Shown here piece after piece: positions 13,129-15,062 of a stretch of DNA of 15,062 nucleotides. Origin of the DNA: Acetobacteraceae bacterium (GTDB lineage: Bacteria > Pseudomonadota > Alphaproteobacteria > Acetobacterales > Acetobacteraceae); assembly GCA_019689515.1 (NCBI GenBank), contig JADGHI010000037.1, positions 1 through 15,062 on the forward strand. The letters run 5' to 3'. Below the pieces are notes generated by a model. The model was not told the origin of the DNA. It searched no databases and worked only from the letters and a program-made list of their open reading frames with translations. The position numbers were made by a program, and so were the translations under genes. Position 1 is the stretch's first letter; the number at the start of each line of letters is the position of its first letter.

Positions 13129-14382
13129 CTAGGCCGCGGCGCGGCTGGGGGTGGAGAGGTGGCGGAGCAGGTGCGTGGCCAGCTCCTCGGCATCCGCGCC
13201 GGTGCCGTCGAGGAAGCTCGACTTGCGGCGGCGCAGGAAACGGAGGCCGAGCACGTAGAGGCCCGGCAGCGGCGTCACGCCGCCCTCGTGGACGATCTCG
13301 CCGGTCGCGGGGTCGAGCGCGCCGGGCAGCGGCTTCAGCCAGCGGTAGTCGCGTGCGTAGCCGGTGGCCCACAGCACGGTGCCGATGCCCTCGGCCACGA
13401 GGTCGAGCGTGGCGGGCGAGGCGGGCAACTCGATCGGCCGCAGCGCCTCCGGGTCGCGCGGCGCGCCCATGGCGTCGGCCAGGGCGTCGATCCGCGCCGC
13501 GAGGCGTTCGAGCGTGCGCTGCGCCGCGCCGATGGTCTCCGCCAGGTCGTCCCGCAGGCGCAGCATGGTGCCCTCGATGCCGATGCTGCGGCCGAGGACG
13601 CGCACGCCCTGCGCGTGCAGCACGGCGAGGTCCAGGCTGCGTCCCCGCGGATCGCCGACCAGCTGCATCGAGGGCTGCGCGCGGGCGCGCGCGATGTCCC
13701 GCACCTCGCTGCAGCGCTCGTCCAGAACGCCGATGCGGTCCATCCACCAGAGGATGTCGCGCCCGCGGTAGCGCCGTGGCAGCCGCGTGTGCCGGCCGAC
13801 CGAGAGGGCGACGGTCCGGCCGGCGCGCCGCAGCTCGTCGGCGATCTGCACGCCCAAGGCGGAGGCGCCGACCACGAGCACGCCGCCTTCCGGCAGGGCC
13901 GAGGGGTTGCGGTACTGCGAGGGCGTAAGCTGATGGATCGTGGGCGACAGGTGCCGCGCCATCGCCGGCACCAGCGGCACGTCGCAATGACCCGTGGCGA
14001 CGACGACCGCGCGCGACCGCCAGGTGCCGCGGCTCGTCTCCACCTGGTAGTCGCCGCCGGGAGCGCGCCGCACCGCAAGCACTGTGGTCCCTTCCTCGAC
14101 CGGCGCGGCAGAGGAGTGGGCGTAGGATTCGAGGTAGGCGACCACCTCCGGCATCGTCATGAAGCCGTCGGGGTCGGAGCCCTGGTAGGACCAGCCGCCG
14201 GGGAGGCGGCTCATCCAGTTCGGGGTCAGGAGGCGGAGCGAGTCCCACCGCTCGCTGCGCCAGCGCTCGCCGATGCGGCCACGCTCCAGCACGACATAAG
14301 CGACGCCGCGGCGGGCGAGGCAGTGGCTCATTGCGAGCCCGGCCTGGCCCGCGCCGATGACGACCGCGGTGACGCGCTTCAT
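13129..14382 (-). CDS. Flavin-containing monooxygenase-like protein (COG2072)
   Basis: This 417-residue flavoprotein belongs to the group of Baeyer-Villiger and N-oxide-forming monooxygenases, often annotated CzcO-like. The FAD site GAGQAG lies at 10-15, with Glu33 closing the fold. The WRSERWDSLRLLTPN stretch at 41-55 is typical of bacterial members. A second nucleotide site for NADPH reads VGASALG at 171-177, a GxSxxG variant common in the family. ATG motifs occur at 129-131 (ATGHCDVP) and later (ATGYARDY). The C-terminus, from LYVLGLRFL on, matches the usual final FAD contact. ATG 14382 has a loose AGGA about 11 bases upstream. The substrate is unknown. It stops 17 bp before the next FAD gene, so the two are very likely one transcript. 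Confidence 0.9.
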   Translation of the reverse strand: MKRVTAVVIGAGQAGLAMSHCLARRGVAYVVLERGRIGERWRSERWDSLRLLTPNWMSRLPGGWSYQGSDPDGFMTMPEVVAYLESYAHSSAAPVEEGTTVLAVRRAPGGDYQVETSRGTWRSRAVVVATGHCDVPLVPAMARHLSPTIHQLTPSQYRNPSALPEGGVLVVGASALGVQIADELRRAGRTVALSVGRHTRLPRRYRGRDILWWMDRIGVLDERCSEVRDIARARAQPSMQLVGDPRGRSLDLAVLHAQGVRVLGRSIGIEGTMLRLRDDLAETIGAAQRTLERLAARIDALADAMGAPRDPEALRPIELPASPATLDLVAEGIGTVLWATGYARDYRWLKPLPGALDPATGEIVHEGGVTPLPGLYVLGLRFLRRRKSSFLDGTGADAEELATHLLRHLSTPSRAAA

Positions 14383-14425
14383 GGTGTGACGTTCCTGGAG
14401 TGGGTTGCGTCCGCCGGTCGGCTCT

Positions 14426-14447
14426 GCGTGGGGCCCGCGCCCCGCGC
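14426..14447 (-). terminator. GC-rich hairpin after the OsmC gene
   Basis: GCGTGGGGC and GCCCCGCGC form a 9-bp stem with one T-G pair around a 4-base loop, in the 104-bp gap between the OsmC and flavin monooxygenase genes. No U-run follows. It may weaken read-through or simply reflect composition. Confidence 0.25.
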
Positions 14448-14486
14448 CGCCCGGTGGTGCGGCCGGCGGCTCGCCTCCGCCGCGTT

Positions 14487-15062
14487 TCAGGCGCCGGCGT
14501 TCACCGCGATGGAGACCGGGACGCCGTTGGTGATGACGTCGAAGACCGCCGAGCGGGCCTGGGACTGCCTGACGATCGCCGCGAGCGTCTCGGGCGGCGC
14601 GTCGCCCTTGATGTCGAACTTCACCCGGATCCCCTGGTAGCCGTTCCGGACCTTGTCCGAGAGGCCGAGGATGCCCTGGAGGTCGATGTCGCCCTCAATG
14701 GTGCAGGTCACCGAGTCCAGCTTCACGCCGCGCGCCGCGGCAATGTTGCCGATGCCGGCGGTGAGGCAGGAGGCGAGGGCGTGCAGCAGCCACTCGACCG
14801 GCGTCGGGCCGTTGTCGGTGCCGCAGAGCACGGCCGGGTGATCGCCGTCCGCCGTGAAGGCCATCTTGTGGCTGTGCTCGCCGCCGGCGCCGGAGAAGCC
14901 GGACATCGTGGTCTCGGTGTGCGTGCCGCCCATCCACTTGCCCTGGGCGCGGAACTGGAACTTCGCGAGTTCCGGCTGGCCGGCGACGACGCCGATCGTC
15001 GCGAACAGGGCGGGGGTGTCCACGCCGTTGAGGGGGACGGGGGTGCGCTTCGGGGCCGCGGT
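14487..15062 (-). CDS. OsmC family protein (5' end beyond the window)
   Basis: This OsmC-family protein belongs to the large group related to peroxide-detoxifying OsmC/Ohr; many members reduce organic hydroperoxides through a reactive Cys. At least 191 residues lie inside the window and the frame runs open to its right edge. The GTG at 15023 is unlikely as start, because the preceding in-frame residues (TPVPLNGV) look like the family N-terminus. Visible features are KFQFRAQGKW, GEHSHKMAFTADGDHP, then DNGPTPVEWLLHALASCLTA, whose Cys is the conserved one at the start of the central helix. DLQGILGLSDKVRNGYQGIRV and a closing SARSAVFDVITNGVPVS-like stretch follow. A second Cys precedes this helix (AVLCGTD), but its equivalence to the peroxidatic Cys is uncertain. 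A 104-bp gap separates it from the next gene. Confidence 0.93.
   Translation of the reverse strand, partial: TAAPKRTPVPLNGVDTPALFATIGVVAGQPELAKFQFRAQGKWMGGTHTETTMSGFSGAGGEHSHKMAFTADGDHPAVLCGTDNGPTPVEWLLHALASCLTAGIGNIAAARGVKLDSVTCTIEGDIDLQGILGLSDKVRNGYQGIRVKFDIKGDAPPETLAAIVRQSQARSAVFDVITNGVPVSIAVNAGA

Noticed and set aside
12020..13132. Long plus-strand frame of 370 codons
   Set aside because: Antisense to the FAD oxidoreductase, whose motifs are clear on the other strand; composition is shadow-like.
13111..14640. Long plus-strand frame of 509 codons
   Set aside because: Shadow of the FMO-like gene, caused by GC-rich third positions; the protein has no recognisable domain.

Overview
The window is very GC-rich bacterial chromosome (roughly 70% or more G+C, third codon positions almost all G or C). 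Gene content and protein style (glcDEF-type glycolate dehydrogenase, a CadC-like regulator with TPRs, a DUF2267/CBS stress protein, a COG2072 flavoprotein) fit an alphaproteobacterium, most likely a Roseomonas-like member of the Acetobacteraceae. That placement is inference from style, not from a marker gene. No tRNA, rRNA, CRISPR array, insertion sequence or prophage gene was seen.

Left part, + strand (84-5439): glcD and glcE overlap by 4 bp and encode the two flavin-domain subunits of glycolate dehydrogenase. The iron-sulfur subunit glcF follows only at 4081. In between sit an unrecognised two-helix membrane/coiled-coil protein (2884-3711), which has its own AT-richer promoter region with inverted repeats, and a 369-bp stretch without a clear gene that may hold a small minus-strand ORF. 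A 210-bp convergent intergenic region packed with short hairpins closes this part.

Middle part, - strand (9264-5650): a DUF2267 domain and a CBS-pair domain lie in one open frame (8326-9264), with a strong internal ribosome binding site between them. Next come a doubtful small Pro-rich ORF, an alpha/beta hydrolase of the dienelactone type, a phosphoribosyltransferase overlapping it by 4 bp, and a pirin. This looks like a stress or redox-adaptation module. Hydrolase and phosphoribosyltransferase domains are known as fusions in other bacteria.

Right part: a GTG-started winged-helix/TolB-like/TPR regulator reads rightward from 9623, divergent from the DUF2267-CBS gene across a 358-bp region, so it may control that gene. 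Converging on it from the right is a minus-strand set: an OsmC-family protein (its 5' end lies beyond the window), a COG2072 flavin monooxygenase-like protein, a FixC/geranylgeranyl-reductase-like FAD oxidoreductase, and a MaoC hot-dog dehydratase. The last three are tightly packed (17-bp gap, then a 4-bp overlap) and probably co-transcribed. They suggest oxidation and hydration of a lipid-like or CoA-linked substrate, but the substrate cannot be read from the sequence.

No clearly new defence or mobile system was found. The best leads are the split glc operon with its dyad-rich promoter, the DUF2267-CBS in-frame fusion, the hairpin cluster, and the two small candidate ORFs.
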